A stretch of DNA of 64,000 nt from Allobosea lupini (GTDB lineage Bacteria; Pseudomonadota; Alphaproteobacteria; Rhizobiales; Beijerinckiaceae): positions 434,001 through 498,000 of the forward strand of contig NZ_FOAN01000001.1 of the NCBI RefSeq assembly GCF_900109525.1, given 5' to 3'. Positions within the stretch are counted from its first letter, which is position 1. Every line of letters starts with the position of its first letter. Below are positions 1-9,174 of this stretch, one piece after another. Made by a program: the position numbers and the translations under genes. Below the pieces are notes generated by a model. The model was given only the letters and a program-made list of their open reading frames with translations, did no database searches and was not told the origin of the DNA.

Positions 1-30
1 GCTCGCAAGCGCGCCTGAGCCGTTGCCACA

Positions 31-56
31 GGAACTTTCGCTCAAGCACCTGCGTT
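31..56 (+). promoter_or_regulatory. Candidate EcfG (general stress sigma) promoter
   Basis: GGAAC at 31-35 is followed after exactly 17 bases by CGTT at 53-56. This matches the alphaproteobacterial EcfG consensus GGAAC-N16/17-CGTT used by the PhyR/NepR/EcfG general stress response. It lies about 45 bases upstream of the start codon of the first gene, in the right orientation. The match is read directly; use by EcfG is inferred. Confidence 0.6.
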
Positions 57-101
57 GACGGGACATGCAGGCTGGTCCTGCGACACTACAGGGGGACTAT
101 C

Positions 102-293
102 ATGGCGAATTCGGCAAACCACGCGGTCGAGAGCTTGCGCAAGGAGCAGCGCGAACAGCGCAATGACGCGAAGAAGGCGGGTGGCTCGGCCGAGAAGGAA
201 CTCGACAAGGCGCTGAAGGACACCTTTCCCGCCAGCGATCCGGTCGCGCCGCAAGTTCCGACCAAGCCCGGAGCGCCCAAGCACCGGAGCTGA
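102..293 (+). CDS. Small hydrophilic stress-type protein with DTFPASDP motif
   Basis: A 63-residue, highly charged protein without a signal peptide or membrane segment. Residues about 15-45 are rich in Lys, Glu and Ala and should form a helix. They are followed by the motif DTFPASDPVA and a short Pro-rich basic tail. Short proteins carrying a TFPASDP motif are widespread in alphaproteobacteria and have no known biochemical role. An AGGGGG ribosome site sits about 8 bases before the ATG. The upstream EcfG-type promoter suggests general-stress induction. No function is assigned. Confidence 0.75.
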   Translation: MANSANHAVESLRKEQREQRNDAKKAGGSAEKELDKALKDTFPASDPVAPQVPTKPGAPKHRS

Positions 294-360
294 TGCTGAC
301 ACGCTCCATCGCGGACGGAGCTATTCTCCATCATCTCGGCCTGACGAGATGGAGATGGCT

Positions 361-747
361 ATGCCTGACCGTGCGAGAGTCGATGCCTTTGTCGCCGCCG
401 TCGTGAGCGGCGATCATGTCGGCGCCATTCGCGATTTTTACACTGACGACGCGACCATGCAGGAGAACGCCAACGAACCGCGCCGCGGCCGCGAGGCGCT
501 GATGGCGCACGAGGCGCGCGCGCTGGAGCGGCTCGAGAAGATGCACACGCATCCCCCCGCCGCAGTGCTGGTCGACGGCGACCATGTCGTCGTCCGCTGG
601 ATTTTCGACGCGACCGACAAGACAGGCGTGACGCGCCGGCTCGAAGAGCTGGCTTTCCAGCGCTGGCGGGGCGACCGCATCGCCGAAGAGCGCTTCTTCT
701 ACGACACCGGAAGCGCGTGGCGGGAGGTCGGTTCAAGCGCAACCTGA
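361..747 (+). CDS. SnoaL-like / NTF2-fold protein
   Basis: About 128 residues with the pattern of the SnoaL-like NTF2 superfamily: an N-terminal helix (VDAFVAAVVSGD), the FYTDDATMQ strand-turn near residue 30, and a C-terminal sheet ending in FFYDTGSAW. Family members are small cone-shaped dimers that bind or isomerise small hydrophobic molecules; the substrate cannot be predicted here. Three in-frame ATGs lie at 349, 355 and 361. I chose 361 because GGAG at 351-354 is correctly spaced for it. It probably stands alone, as the next gene is about 80 bases away. Confidence 0.75.
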   Translation: MPDRARVDAFVAAVVSGDHVGAIRDFYTDDATMQENANEPRRGREALMAHEARALERLEKMHTHPPAAVLVDGDHVVVRWIFDATDKTGVTRRLEELAFQRWRGDRIAEERFFYDTGSAWREVGSSAT

Positions 748-830
748 CAGCAAGGTCAGATCGGGACACCTGAGCTCTCACTTGCAGCTGGTCTCGCCGG
801 AGCGCTATCGACGTGGAAGCGAGAGCGTCG

Positions 831-1718
831 ATGATTGCTGGTGATGAGAACGAGGTCCGTCCTGCTGCGGCGTTCCTGCCCAGCGGGGTCCGGCTTCATC
901 TGAAGGAATTCGGATCCCGGGATGCCGAGCCGGTCCTGCTCCTGCATGGCTGGCCCCAGACGTCTTATGCCTGGCGGCACGTTGCGCCGCTGCTAGCAAA
1001 GGCCGGATACCGGGCGATCGCGGTGGATCTGCGTGGCTTCGGCCACAGCTCGAAGCCGCCCGACGGCTATGACAAGAAGAGCGTCGCACGCGACCTGCTC
1101 GAACTGCTCGACAGCCTCGCCATTCCGTCGTGCTGGGTGGTCGGTCACGACATGGGCGGACAGGTGGCCTATCCGTTCGTGGCGCAATGGCCGGAGCGGG
1201 CGAAGGGCCTGGTGTTCATCGAGTCGGGCCTGCCCGGCTTCGGCCAGGAGAACGCCATGAACATCGCGCAGGGCGGGAGCTGGCATTTCGGCTTCAACGC
1301 CGCCGGCGACATCGCCGAAGCCCTGGTCGCCGGCCGCGAGCACATGTTCATCCGCCATATGCTGCATCGCGACAAGGTCGGGCTGTGGGACCGCACGGCC
1401 ATCGCCGAGGCGGACATCGCGGTCTATGCCGCAGCAGCAGCAGCCCCCGGCTGCCTGCGGAGCATGTTCGCCTACTACAGAACCCTGTTGTCGCATGACC
1501 TTCAGGACAACCTGGATTTCGGCTCGCGCAAACTGATGCTCCCGGTCCTGGCGATCGGCGCCGAGCACGGTTATCGCGGCGCAGCCCTCGCGACGATGCA
1601 GCGGGTCGCGGCAAATCCACAAGGCTGGATCGCCAGCCATAGCGGGCACTATGTTCCTGAAGAGCGCCCGGCCGAACTGAGCGAGCGGCTCGTCTCCTTC
1701 TTCGCCGGCGCCGGCTAG
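831..1718 (+). CDS. Alpha/beta hydrolase (epoxide hydrolase / dehalogenase-like)
   Basis: About 295 residues with the alpha/beta hydrolase layout: oxyanion motif HGWPQ (residues about 38-42), nucleophile elbow GHDMGG with Asp as likely nucleophile, a variable cap, and a C-terminal catalytic His in SGHYVPEE. An Asp nucleophile with HGWP is typical of epoxide hydrolases and haloalkane or haloacetate dehalogenases rather than Ser esterases. Substrate unknown; cytoplasmic, no signal peptide. The start may be ATG 831 or GTG 813; the latter has GGAG about 10 bases upstream. A repeat element begins at the stop codon. Confidence 0.85.
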   Translation: MIAGDENEVRPAAAFLPSGVRLHLKEFGSRDAEPVLLLHGWPQTSYAWRHVAPLLAKAGYRAIAVDLRGFGHSSKPPDGYDKKSVARDLLELLDSLAIPSCWVVGHDMGGQVAYPFVAQWPERAKGLVFIESGLPGFGQENAMNIAQGGSWHFGFNAAGDIAEALVAGREHMFIRHMLHRDKVGLWDRTAIAEADIAVYAAAAAAPGCLRSMFAYYRTLLSHDLQDNLDFGSRKLMLPVLAIGAEHGYRGAALATMQRVAANPQGWIASHSGHYVPEERPAELSERLVSFFAGAG

Positions 1719-1820
1719 AGCAATTCCAGCAACAGTGCGCAGCGGTTTTGCGTCAGGAGTTGCGTGAAAACAGAGAGATGGAGCATTGGAGGCGAACCCG
1801 CGTTCGCCGGAAATGCTCTA
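1717..1820. repeat. Intergenic inverted-repeat element (RIME-like)
   Basis: The element starts with TAGAGCAATTCC at the hydrolase stop codon. It ends in a hairpin whose outer arms are GAGCATT (1781-1787) and AATGCTC (1812-1818), with inner arms GGCGAA/TTCGCC. The layout resembles the mosaic intergenic repeats of Rhizobiales. It fills most of the gap between two convergent genes and may also act as a bidirectional terminator. Confidence 0.55.
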
Positions 1821-1846
1821 GGCGCCGGACGGCACCTCGCGCCCAC

Positions 1847-3166
1847 TCAGCGCAGGCCGCTCGGCCCGACCGTCAGCTTGTCGCCAATCTGGATGAATTT
1901 GAGGGGATTGCGCGCCTCGTCCGAGAGCCGCGTCTCATAGTGAAGATGCGGGCCGGTCGAGCGGCCGGTCGAGCCGACGCGGCCGATGACCTGGCCTGCG
2001 GCGACGATCTGGCCGGCCTTGACGTCGAAGGCCGAAAGATGGCCGTAGCGCGTCGTCACGCCATTGCCGTGATCGAGTTCGACGAGGTTGCCGTAGCCGC
2101 CGGCAACCTCTGCACGCAGCACCTTACCTGCCCCGGCAGCGTGCACCGGCGTGCCGGTCTCGCCTCGAAAGTCCATGCCGGCATGCATCGCGGTGCCGCC
2201 GGTGAACGGATCGGAGCGCGGGCCAAAATTGCTGGTGGTGGTGTCGTCGGTCGGGACCGGGCGCTGGAATGGGACGATGGTCGCAAGGTCACGCCAGCGC
2301 CCGAAAACTGCGCGCGCTTCGCCGAGCTGCATCAGCGCATGCTCGAAGGTACCGGGCTTCACCGTCATCGGTATGAGCGGGCCGCCCATGCCCGGCTGGC
2401 CCGGCGGCAGCTTGACCTTGGCAGGATCGAGCCCGATCTCGGACAGCGCTGCCTTCACTTCCTGCACACGGCCGACGAGCTGGCGCCCGAGCGCCGGAAG
2501 CTGCTGGTTCTGGCCGTTCTGCACCCGGTCGAGCGATTGGCCGAGTATGGCGATGCGCTGGTCGAGCGACATCGTCTCAGCTGCCTTGACCGCTGCCGCG
2601 ACCTGCCTGCGCTGTTGCGCCAGTATGGCGGGATTGACGCGATCCAGTACATTCTGGCCATCGGCGAACTGATTGCCGCCCTGCGCCTTGGCGCCGCCCT
2701 GCGGCAGGATCGGCCCGACTGCCTGGCCGGTCAGCGCGCCGAGCAGGGCCTGGCGGGCCTCGAGCTCGATCTGACGCGTGATCAGGTCGGCGAGCTGGTC
2801 GCCCGCCTTGCCGGACGCAGCGGGCTGGCCCGGCTGCGACGGCAGGCCGGGCGAATTGCCGGATGCGACGATGGCGCTGACGAGGCGACGCTGCAGCGCC
2901 TTGAGCTTCTCGTCATAGCTGCTCTGCAGGATGGCCTGCTCCTGCTGGAGTGCCGCGACGCGGCTCTTCTCCTCATAGAGCAGATAGCCGGTGACGCCGG
3001 CAGCGACGATCGCCAGGACAGCCAGCATCCAGGGCAGCACGCTGCCGCGTCCCGCCCCTGACCGTCCGCCGCCGCTACGTGGACGCCGCGCTGTCTCGCT
3101 CTCCGGCTGGAGAGAGGTGGTGCTGGCGGCCTCGTCGGGCCGTCGCTTCAGGCGAACCGGTTGCAC
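1847..3166 (-). CDS. M23 family metallopeptidase (LytM domain) with membrane anchor and coiled coil
   Basis: A 439-residue inner-membrane protein with its catalytic domain in the periplasm. A Pro/Arg/Gly-rich cytoplasmic tail precedes one membrane helix (about 47-66, LPWMLAVLAIVAAGV). A coiled coil (about 67-100) and a long Gln/Gly-rich linker follow. The C-terminal LytM domain (about 310-425) keeps the zinc and catalytic residues: the His and Asp of MHAGMD, the His of YGHL and the HxH of GPHLHYE. It should therefore be an active Gly-Gly or DD/DL endopeptidase that cuts peptidoglycan cross-links. The start is GTG with only a weak ribosome site, so the N-terminus is less certain. Confidence 0.88.
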   Translation of the reverse strand: MQPVRLKRRPDEAASTTSLQPESETARRPRSGGGRSGAGRGSVLPWMLAVLAIVAAGVTGYLLYEEKSRVAALQQEQAILQSSYDEKLKALQRRLVSAIVASGNSPGLPSQPGQPAASGKAGDQLADLITRQIELEARQALLGALTGQAVGPILPQGGAKAQGGNQFADGQNVLDRVNPAILAQQRRQVAAAVKAAETMSLDQRIAILGQSLDRVQNGQNQQLPALGRQLVGRVQEVKAALSEIGLDPAKVKLPPGQPGMGGPLIPMTVKPGTFEHALMQLGEARAVFGRWRDLATIVPFQRPVPTDDTTTSNFGPRSDPFTGGTAMHAGMDFRGETGTPVHAAGAGKVLRAEVAGGYGNLVELDHGNGVTTRYGHLSAFDVKAGQIVAAGQVIGRVGSTGRSTGPHLHYETRLSDEARNPLKFIQIGDKLTVGPSGLR

Positions 3167-3252
3167 GTCTCTGTTTCCACGTCGAACCCGCCGCGCAAGT
3201 ATATCTCAAACAGAGATCGGCGGCGATGCTTGTCTTGCTGCTGGCCCCGTTC

Positions 3253-3339
3253 CGTCATTCCGAGGAGCGTAGCGACGAAGCAATCCAGGGGACGTAGAGC
3301 CCGCCACTCGTGAATTGCTTCGTCGCCGTCGCAATGACG
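3253..3339. repeat. Palindromic intergenic repeat
   Basis: Outer arms CGTCATT (3253-3259) and AATGACG (3333-3339) enclose perfect 13-base inner arms GCGACGAAGCAAT (3272-3284) and ATTGCTTCGTCGC (3314-3326). This looks like a dispersed palindromic element common in Hyphomicrobiales genomes. It lies just after the last T6SS gene on the leftward strand, so it may also help end that transcript. Confidence 0.6.
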
Positions 3340-3353
3340 CTGGGACCACCACT

Positions 3354-6053
3354 TCAATTGCAGGCGTAGTGGAAAGCGCCATCCTCCACCGTGACCTTCG
3401 CCTCGGTCAGCGGCTTCTTCTCCAATTGCAGGTTGAGGATGCTGCGCGAGAGCGCCGGCAGCATCGAGTTGGTGATGATGTTGTCGATCATGCGCCCGCC
3501 CGAATCCGGGTCGTTGCACTGGGCGACGATGTGCTCGACCACCGCGTCGTCATAGGTGAAGGCGGCGTTGTGATTGTCGCGCAGGCGCTTGCCGATGCGC
3601 CCGAGCTGGAGGCGCACGATCCCGCCGAGCATCTCGCCGGAGAGCGGGTAATACGGAATCGTCACCAGACGGCCGATCAGCGCCGGCGGGAAGACCTTGA
3701 GCAGTGCCGGCCGCAGCGCGACCGCGAGCTCCTCGGAATCCGGACGGCTCGCCTCGTCGCCGGCCATGCGCATGATCTCGTCGGTGCCGACATTCGAGGT
3801 CAGGATGATCAGCGTGTTCTTGAAGTCGATGCGCCTTCCGGTACCGTCCTCCATCGTGCCCTTGTCGAAGACCTGAAAGAACAGCTCGTGCACGTCGGGA
3901 TGGGCCTTCTCGACCTCGTCGAGCAGCACGACCGAATAGGGCTTGCGGCGCACGGCCTCGGTGAGGCGTCCGCCCTCGCCATAGCCGACATAGCCGGGAG
4001 GCGCCCCCTTCAGCGTGGAGACGGTGTGAGCCTCCTGGAACTCGCTCATGTTGATGGTGATGACGTTCTGCTCGCCGCCATAGAGCGATTCAGCCAGCGC
4101 CAGCGCTGTCTCGGTCTTGCCGACGCCGGAGGGGCCGCAGAGCATGAACACGCCGATCGGCTTGTTCGGATTGTCGAGCTTGGCGCGATTGGTCTCGATG
4201 CGCTTGGCGATCATGGCGATGCCATGCCCCTGCCCGACCACGCGCTTGTTCAGCGTCGCGGCGAGGTTGAGCACGGTCTCGATCTCGTCCTTGACCATGC
4301 GGCCGACGGGGATGCCGGTCCAGTCGGAGACGACGGAGGCGACCGACTGCTCGTCGACATGGGCATAGATCATCCGGCCCGCCGGATCGATCGCGCCGAG
4401 CGCATCGAACTTCTCGCGCAGGCTGGCGCGCGTGGCCTCGGGATCGGCCGGCGCTTCGGCGGGCGCGGCGTCGGCAGATGCCTCGCCACCAGCAGGAACA
4501 GCCTCAGCGGCCGGTTTCTCGCCGAGCTTGCCGCGCAGCAGCGTGATCTCCTCGACGAGGGCGAGCTCGGAAGCCCAGTCGGCTTCGAGCGCCTCCAGCT
4601 TCGCCGTCAGCGCAGCGCTCTCTTCCTCGATCTTGCCGAGGCGCTCATCGGTGGCGTCGCCGAGATCCTTGTCGGCGATCAGCGCGATCTTCTCCTTCTC
4701 CAGCGCGGTAATGGCGACGCGGGCATCCTCGATCGCCGCCGGGGTTGCAGTCTGGCTGATCGCGACGCGAGCGCAGGCCGTATCGAGCAGGCTCACCGCC
4801 TTGTCGGGGAGCTGCCGTGCCGGGATGTAACGCGAGGAGAGCTGCACGGCTGCGACGATGGCGGCGTCGGAGATGCGGACCTTGTGGTGCTTTTCCATCG
4901 GCCCGATCAGGCCACGCAGCATCGTGCAGCAGCGCACGACGTCCGGCTCGTCGACCTGGACCGGCTGGAAGCGCCGGGTCAGTGCCGGATCCTTCTCGAA
5001 ATACTGGCGATACTCGGACCAGGTCGTCGCGGCGATGGTGCGCAGCGTGCCACGGGCCAGCGCGGGCTTCAGCAGATTGGCGGCGTCGCCGGTGCCGGCA
5101 GCTCCGCCTGCGCCGATCAGCGTATGCGCCTCGTCGATGAACAGGATCACCGGCGTCGGCGAAGACTGGACCTCGTCGATGACCGATCGCAGGCGCTGCT
5201 CGAACTCGCCCTTCATCGAGGCGCCGGCCTGCATCAGGCCGATGTCGAGGGCGCAGACCTTGACCCCGCGCAAGGGCGGCGGCACGTCGCCGGCGACGAT
5301 GCGCTGGGCGAAGCCTTCGGCGATCGCGGTCTTGCCGACGCCGGCCTCGCCGGTGAGGATCGGGTTGTTCTGGCGCCGGCGCATCAGCACGTCGATGACC
5401 TGGCGGATCTCGTCGTCGCGCCCGAGGATCGGGTCCATCGTGCCTGAGCGCGCCTTCTCGGTCAGGTCCTGCGAGAAGCGGTCGAGCGCGGTGGTGCCCT
5501 TGGCGCCATCCGCCTGCTCTGCGCCCGGCGTGCCGGCGGCGCGCAGCCCCGAGCCGTCCATCGGCCGCAGGTTCTCCTCTTCGGAGTCCTTCCAGATCTT
5601 GGCGTACCCGGCGGCGAGCTCCTCGACCGGGATCTTGCCGAACTCCTTGGAGATGCCGGTCAGCGCCCGCTTGAGCTCGAGCGACTTCAGCGCCGCGACC
5701 AGGACATGGCCGCTCCGGATCTGGGTCTCGCCGAAGAACAGCGTGGCGTAATGCCAGCCGCGGTCGAGCACGTCGACGACGTTGTTCGCGACGCCGGGCA
5801 TCTCCGTTTCGTTCTTGCGGAAACCCTCGATGACGCCGCCGATATCGGTGGCCAGCCGAGCCATGTCGAGGCCGTAATGCTGCGCGGTCAGCCCGATATC
5901 GGTGGAGCGCCGCTGCAGGATCTGGGCGAGCCAGTGCGCCAGCTCGACATTGCGGTTGCCGGCTCCCTTGGCCTGGCGCAAGGCCTGGATGAAGGCTTCA
6001 TAGCCGACGCGGTTGAGTTTGCCGGTGACGGCTTCGAGACTGATGTCGGCCAT
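3354..6053 (-). CDS. clpV: Type VI secretion AAA+ ATPase ClpV (TssH)
   Basis: An 899-residue Clp/HSP100 ATPase that disassembles contracted TssB/TssC sheaths for reuse. It has an N-terminal Clp-N domain (1-150), a first AAA+ module with Walker A GEAGVGKT (235-242) and Walker B VILFIDEAH (302-310), and a middle coiled coil (about 445-510). An Ala/Pro/Glu-rich insertion (about 511-545) precedes the second AAA+ module with GPSGVGKT (640-647) and VVLLDEVEK. Length and the position at the end of a tss operon separate it from ClpB. It follows tssG by 29 bases, with ribosome site AGGGGA. Confidence 0.96.
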   Translation of the reverse strand: MADISLEAVTGKLNRVGYEAFIQALRQAKGAGNRNVELAHWLAQILQRRSTDIGLTAQHYGLDMARLATDIGGVIEGFRKNETEMPGVANNVVDVLDRGWHYATLFFGETQIRSGHVLVAALKSLELKRALTGISKEFGKIPVEELAAGYAKIWKDSEEENLRPMDGSGLRAAGTPGAEQADGAKGTTALDRFSQDLTEKARSGTMDPILGRDDEIRQVIDVLMRRRQNNPILTGEAGVGKTAIAEGFAQRIVAGDVPPPLRGVKVCALDIGLMQAGASMKGEFEQRLRSVIDEVQSSPTPVILFIDEAHTLIGAGGAAGTGDAANLLKPALARGTLRTIAATTWSEYRQYFEKDPALTRRFQPVQVDEPDVVRCCTMLRGLIGPMEKHHKVRISDAAIVAAVQLSSRYIPARQLPDKAVSLLDTACARVAISQTATPAAIEDARVAITALEKEKIALIADKDLGDATDERLGKIEEESAALTAKLEALEADWASELALVEEITLLRGKLGEKPAAEAVPAGGEASADAAPAEAPADPEATRASLREKFDALGAIDPAGRMIYAHVDEQSVASVVSDWTGIPVGRMVKDEIETVLNLAATLNKRVVGQGHGIAMIAKRIETNRAKLDNPNKPIGVFMLCGPSGVGKTETALALAESLYGGEQNVITINMSEFQEAHTVSTLKGAPPGYVGYGEGGRLTEAVRRKPYSVVLLDEVEKAHPDVHELFFQVFDKGTMEDGTGRRIDFKNTLIILTSNVGTDEIMRMAGDEASRPDSEELAVALRPALLKVFPPALIGRLVTIPYYPLSGEMLGGIVRLQLGRIGKRLRDNHNAAFTYDDAVVEHIVAQCNDPDSGGRMIDNIITNSMLPALSRSILNLQLEKKPLTEAKVTVEDGAFHYACN

Positions 6054-6082
6054 GGCGGTCCCCTATCGTCTGTCTTTTTGAA

Positions 6083-7210
6083 TCAGGTTTGTTTCAATGA
6101 AGCTGGCTTGGTGGAAGCTTGCTTGGTCAAGTTCTGGCTTTGCCGGCTGCGCTTCTGGCGCATGCGTTCGGCCGGGTGGAAACGGGCATCGCGGCGCAGG
6201 CTGCCGTCCGGGACGTTCCAGTTCGGCGAGATCCAGCTCGACCAGCCGAGCGCGCCGGAGCGGCCGAGCTGCATTGGCTGGACCTTGCCGACCGGCAAAG
6301 CGAGCTCGACATCCCATTCGAACTGCTCGCCGAGATAGAAGAACACCGCGTCGGCCAGAGGCTCGCAGCGATCGCCATTCGGCAGGAAGCGGTTGAACTG
6401 CTCGAGGTCGCGGGCGACCAGCTTGACCCGGAACTTGTCCTCGACGCTGTAGACGCTGGCGCCGAGCAGGACATTGCTGCCCAAGGCGCATTGGCCGCGG
6501 CCGAGCTTGGTCCTGTCCTCGGGGTCGAAGACCAGCCGCATGCCGACGAATTGCTCGACCTCGACCTCGATGTCGAAGAGCCCGGCGAGCAGGCTGCGCA
6601 GGCGCGAAGCCGACTTGGCCTGCGCGCCGGTGAGACCGGCATGGGCGAGCTTTTCGGGATCGGGGACGCTGTCACGGTTCTGATAGGGCTGCGAGCCCAG
6701 GCCCGTCATGCTGCCGACATAGGCGATGAAGCGGTCCTTGTCGGGCCGGTCATGCTGCGCGACAGGCCGCGAATCCGCCCAGGCCCGGTAGAAGAGCTGC
6801 AGGAACCGGTTGTTGAAGATGTCGAGGAAGCGCGGGAAGGCGTCGTCGCGAACGAGCTGCCAGTGATAGCTCTCCTCGGTCGTCGCCAGCGGCAGCGCAC
6901 CTTGCGGGCCGAGCAGGCCGAGGAACTTGACGAAGAGTCGCAGCCGGCCCTGCAGGTCGCGATCGGCCTCGGCGATGGTCGAGGCCGGAAAGTCCATATA
7001 GGGCTGTTCGCCGAGCGCGACGTATTCGTCCCGCCTGGCGGCGACGTCACCGATGCGCTCGCGCTCCGGGAAGCTGCGTTCGATCCGGCGCAGCGCCGCA
7101 TAGAAATCATGCCGCCAGGGTTCGGCCCGCAACCCTTCGACGAAGGGCGGCTCGACGCGCAGATCGTCGAGCGCGGCCGGTGGCGGCAGGGCTGGCGCGC
7201 GCTCGTTCAC
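6083..7210 (-). CDS. tssG: Type VI secretion baseplate protein TssG
   Basis: A 375-residue baseplate wedge subunit of the TssE-F-G-K complex. It shows the family N-terminus (FYAALRRIER, then GEQPYMDFP), the central FVKFLGLLGPQGALP block and the C-terminal Trp/Pro-rich segment LGWSSWISP. Its start codon overlaps the tssF stop by 4 bases (ATGA), so the two are translationally coupled. The last 40 residues are basic and low-complexity, and a 15-base tandem duplication (6099-6113, 6114-6128) encodes the repetitive end. The partner TssK is not encoded in this window. Confidence 0.93.
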   Translation of the reverse strand: MNERAPALPPPAALDDLRVEPPFVEGLRAEPWRHDFYAALRRIERSFPERERIGDVAARRDEYVALGEQPYMDFPASTIAEADRDLQGRLRLFVKFLGLLGPQGALPLATTEESYHWQLVRDDAFPRFLDIFNNRFLQLFYRAWADSRPVAQHDRPDKDRFIAYVGSMTGLGSQPYQNRDSVPDPEKLAHAGLTGAQAKSASRLRSLLAGLFDIEVEVEQFVGMRLVFDPEDRTKLGRGQCALGSNVLLGASVYSVEDKFRVKLVARDLEQFNRFLPNGDRCEPLADAVFFYLGEQFEWDVELALPVGKVQPMQLGRSGALGWSSWISPNWNVPDGSLRRDARFHPAERMRQKRSRQSQNLTKQASTKPASLKQT

Positions 7211-9168
7211 AGGATACGCCTCGTGCCGGCGCGCGGCGGGAAGCGCATGACCTCGCCGCGCTCGACGGTGCGGATCACGGTCTGCGTGAAATGGTTCATC
7301 GCCGCGTATTCGGCGAAGAAGCGGTCGAGGATCGCCCCCAGCAGGAAGACGCCGCTGCCCTCGAACGCCTTTTCGTCGAAGAGGACTGTGATCTCGAGCC
7401 CGCGCGCGGCGCCTGTTCCGGCCCGCTGCGGGAAGCGCCGGATCACCGGGCGGCTGTCGACACTCTTGATGCCGCGGATGCGGCGCTCCGTGGCGCTGTC
7501 GGCGAGGTCGGCGAAGAGCGAGAGCATCTCGCGCAGCGCCTCGGCGTTCTCGCCGGCGCCACGCTGAACCAGGCCGAGATGGTTGAGGCTGAGCAGATTG
7601 ATCAGCCGCCAGGTGACGACGCCGGTGCTCGCCGTCTCCGAGCGCAGCCGAAGCTGCGAGACGATCGGCTCGCGCGGCGGGGTTGGACCGGCGAGGGAGG
7701 TCACGTCGAGCACGACATTGTCGATCAGGCGGAAATCGGCGCCGCCGACGCCGGTCGGCAGATGCTCGGTCAAATGGCGGTTGGAGCAGAGAGCCCGGAT
7801 GCTGAGCTCGGCCACGGCTGCGGCATCGGAAACCGTCGCCGGCTCGTAGAGGGAGATGAACATCTCGGTGCCGGTATAGTCGGACGCCCGCCCCTCGCGG
7901 CGCTCCGCCGAGGAACGCCGGCGCGGCAGACGCCGCTGCGTGTAGAGCAGGCCGTGGGTCGGCGAAGCGCCTTCGGGTGAGGAATAGAGCGGGTGGACCG
8001 GCTGCTTGTCGCGGCCGCCGCTATAGTGCGCGTAGACGTCGAGGATCGAGTGCGGCTCGTAGTCGAGCATGCGGCTGCGATCGGGCACGACGTGATATTC
8101 GTGCTCGTTCCGGCGCACCGGGATGCGGTCGGTCGTCTTCTCGAACAGGTTCACCGCGGGGGCGGCATAGAGCGCGAAAATCTCGCGCTGGACCGCTGCC
8201 GGCAGGCGCGTGTTGACCTCGTCGAAGACGAAGATGATGTCGACCGTCTTGGCCTTGAGCCGGGACATCACCTTGTCGAGACCGCTCAGCTTGAAGCCGA
8301 GGAATTTGCGCGGGAACCAGAACTGCTCGCGCAGCAGGTCGAAGCCGCGGAAGACCCGCGTATCGGCCGGCAGCAGCGCCTCGTCCTCATCGAAGCCGAT
8401 CTGCTCCAGCGCGCACTCCGCCCCCAACAGCACCACGGGATCGCCGAACTCGTCGAGATAGCGGAAATAGAGGCCGAGGCGGTCGGCGAAGATCTGCTCA
8501 TAGAGGGCGATCGCATCGGCTTCCGTGCCGAGCAGGTGCACTGTGAGCTCGCGCGTCTTGCAGCCGGCAAACCAGCTGTTCGGCAGCTTGCTCGCCTGCT
8601 CCGGCGACGGTTCCTCGGCCGGGTCGCTGGCGATGCGATGGGTCAGCGACAGGCGCAGTCCCGAGAGCACCCGGCCGTCGGCCGGGAGCCCAAGCGCCTG
8701 CAGCCGCCCCGGCGCGGCGATGTATTCGGCCGAGGCGACCTCGAACGGCCAGATCGTGACGGGCGAGCTCAGCCGGTAGCGGCAGGCGACGCGTCGGTCG
8801 CGCTCGACATAGGTTGCGTCGAGATAGGAGCCACGCGGCACCTCGACCCCCTCGCGCAGGGCCGGGTCGCCGTAGGTGGGCGCGATCCCGGCGAGCAGAG
8901 CCGACGGCGTCGGCGCCAGATAGTTCGGGATCAGCTGCTCGAGCAGATTGTTGGTGAACTCGGGGAATTCGTGCTTGAGCTTGAGCTGGACCCGCGCGGC
9001 AAGGAAGGCCGCCCCCTCCAGCAGGCCGCCGACCATCGGGTCCATGCGCTCGCCGACGAGACCGCCGAGCCGCTCGGCGATGCCGGGGTATTCCTCGGCG
9101 AACTCCTTCGTATGCTCGGTGAAGAGCCTGAGCTCGCGATTGTAGAAGTCGAGGAATTCCTGGTTCAT
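7207..9168 (-). CDS. tssF: Type VI secretion baseplate protein TssF
   Basis: A 653-residue TssF (VasA/ImpG) baseplate protein. The N-terminus (FLDFYNRELRLF, then FAEEYPGIAERL) is the family signature and matches T4 gp6-like wedge proteins. ERMDPMVGGLLEGAAFLAARV and a C-terminal CSNRHLTEHLP region with a LISLYEP-like strand are also typical. Its length agrees with the family. It forms the wedge core with TssG and contacts TssE. It lies 6 bases downstream of tssE and overlaps tssG, so it belongs to the leftward tss operon. Confidence 0.93.
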   Translation of the reverse strand: MNQEFLDFYNRELRLFTEHTKEFAEEYPGIAERLGGLVGERMDPMVGGLLEGAAFLAARVQLKLKHEFPEFTNNLLEQLIPNYLAPTPSALLAGIAPTYGDPALREGVEVPRGSYLDATYVERDRRVACRYRLSSPVTIWPFEVASAEYIAAPGRLQALGLPADGRVLSGLRLSLTHRIASDPAEEPSPEQASKLPNSWFAGCKTRELTVHLLGTEADAIALYEQIFADRLGLYFRYLDEFGDPVVLLGAECALEQIGFDEDEALLPADTRVFRGFDLLREQFWFPRKFLGFKLSGLDKVMSRLKAKTVDIIFVFDEVNTRLPAAVQREIFALYAAPAVNLFEKTTDRIPVRRNEHEYHVVPDRSRMLDYEPHSILDVYAHYSGGRDKQPVHPLYSSPEGASPTHGLLYTQRRLPRRRSSAERREGRASDYTGTEMFISLYEPATVSDAAAVAELSIRALCSNRHLTEHLPTGVGGADFRLIDNVVLDVTSLAGPTPPREPIVSQLRLRSETASTGVVTWRLINLLSLNHLGLVQRGAGENAEALREMLSLFADLADSATERRIRGIKSVDSRPVIRRFPQRAGTGAARGLEITVLFDEKAFEGSGVFLLGAILDRFFAEYAAMNHFTQTVIRTVERGEVMRFPPRAGTRRIL

Positions 9169-9174
9169 TCCACG

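Noticed and set aside
1748..3061. A 437-codon rightward ORF opposite the M23 peptidase
   Set aside because: It is a composition shadow; the leftward LytM domain has all its metal ligands.
3315..5447. A long rightward ORF (about 710 codons) opposite clpV
   Set aside because: The leftward frame encodes an unmistakable ClpV. The opposite frame is Arg/Ala/Asp-rich without motifs, as expected from antisense reading of GC-rich codons.
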